Below, piece by piece: positions 6,036 to 6,428 of a stretch of DNA of 6,428 bases. Source of the stretch: Porphyromonadaceae bacterium (GTDB lineage Bacteria; Bacteroidota; Bacteroidia; Bacteroidales; UBA11471). Below the pieces are notes generated by a model that worked only from the letters and a program-made list of their open reading frames with translations, ran no database searches and was not told where the DNA came from. Both the position numbers and the translations under genes were made by a program. The number at the start of each line of letters is the position of its first letter. Within the stretch, counting starts at the first letter, position 1. The stretch spans positions 1-6,428 of the forward strand of contig JAJQIP010000092.1 in assembly GCA_021199145.1 (NCBI GenBank). Direction: 5' to 3'.

Positions 6036-6428
6036 TTAGAGACGTTGGGAGGTGCGGACGATCATCTCCCTTTTCCACGGAGAGAAGTCCCCCTCCATGA
6101 TATGACGGCGGGCCTCCCTTACAAGCCACAAATAGAAGGCCAAATTGTGTATTGAGGCGATTTGCAGGGCCAGCAACTCATCGGCTACGAAAAGATGGCG
6201 TAAGTAAGCCTTGGAATATTGTACATCGACAAACGCCGCCCCCTCTTCGTCGATGGGAGAGAAGTCGTCCGCCCACTTGAGATTGCGCATATTCATAATG
6301 CCGTTGCGGGTGAAGAGCATTCCGTTGCGGCCGTTGCGGGTCGGCATGACGCAGTCGAACATATCCACTCCCCGTTCGATGCTTTCCAGCAAGTTCGCCG
6401 GAGTGCCGACCCCCATCAGGTAACGGGG
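6036..6428 (-). CDS. tgt: Queuine/preQ1 tRNA-guanine transglycosylase, C-terminal part (5' end outside window)
   Basis: Tgt exchanges guanine 34 in the anticodon of GUN tRNAs for the queuosine precursor preQ1. The last 130 codons are visible; the frame is open to the right edge (PRYL before MGVG), so the Met at 6416 is internal. PRYLMGVGTP is the substrate-pocket loop, and RGVDMFDCVMPTR carries the nucleophilic Asp (FDC; codon 6354-6356, equivalent to Asp280 of Zymomonas Tgt by counting from MGVG). RNGRNGMLFT and IHNLAFYLWLVREAR complete the barrel end. The usual zinc ligands CxCxxC are replaced here by Gly, Ala and Asp (codons within 6225-6242), while the His ligand of IHN (6147-6149) remains. 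I believe such replacement is common in Bacteroidota Tgt, but this is from memory. The enzyme is cytoplasmic. The permease gene follows 18 nt after the TAA. Confidence 0.93.
   Translation of the reverse strand, partial: PRYLMGVGTPANLLESIERGVDMFDCVMPTRNGRNGMLFTRNGIMNMRNLKWADDFSPIDEEGAAFVDVQYSKAYLRHLFVADELLALQIASIHNLAFYLWLVREARRHIMEGDFSPWKREMIVRTSQRL

Overview
The window looks like chromosomal DNA of a Bacteroidota member, most likely order Bacteroidales. The reasons are: a glutaminyl-tRNA synthetase tail and a Tgt tail of the type I know from that group, a FISUMP-type lipoprotein whose post-cysteine residues (SSDDDE) resemble the Bacteroides surface-export signal, no Shine-Dalgarno sequences before any start, and possible TAnnTTTG-type -7 promoter elements. 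Species cannot be named from this sequence.

Layout. Positions 1-2752 carry a plus-strand run of three genes: the 3' end of glnS, a 479-residue TPR-repeat protein, and a DUF368/PopT-family polyprenyl-phosphate transporter. The last two are only 6 nt apart and probably share a transcript. After a 276-nt gap holding an 18-bp perfect inverted repeat, everything else lies on the minus strand. Read in minus-strand order, this is the 3' end of tgt (runs off the right edge), an LptF/LptG-family permease 18 nt behind it with a plausible intrinsic terminator, an AT-rich gap, a 39-codon remnant of a FISUMP domain N-terminus, a small zinc-ribbon membrane protein, a frameshifted FISUMP C-terminal remnant, and an intact FISUMP lipoprotein.

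The two flanks are housekeeping: tRNA charging and tRNA modification, lipid-carrier recycling (PopT) and LPS export (LptF/G). PopT and LptF/G both serve the cell envelope, but nothing here shows that they are co-regulated.

The centre (about 2780-4840) is an accessory patch. Its main feature is that the zinc-ribbon gene sits between the N-terminal and C-terminal pieces of a decayed FISUMP gene, next to an intact paralogue in the same orientation. The patch is bracketed by two near-identical 20-mers (18/20 matches). I read it as a locus of paralogue duplication, insertion or replacement, and decay. I see no CRISPR array, transposase, tRNA or rRNA, and no convincing new defence or biosynthetic system.
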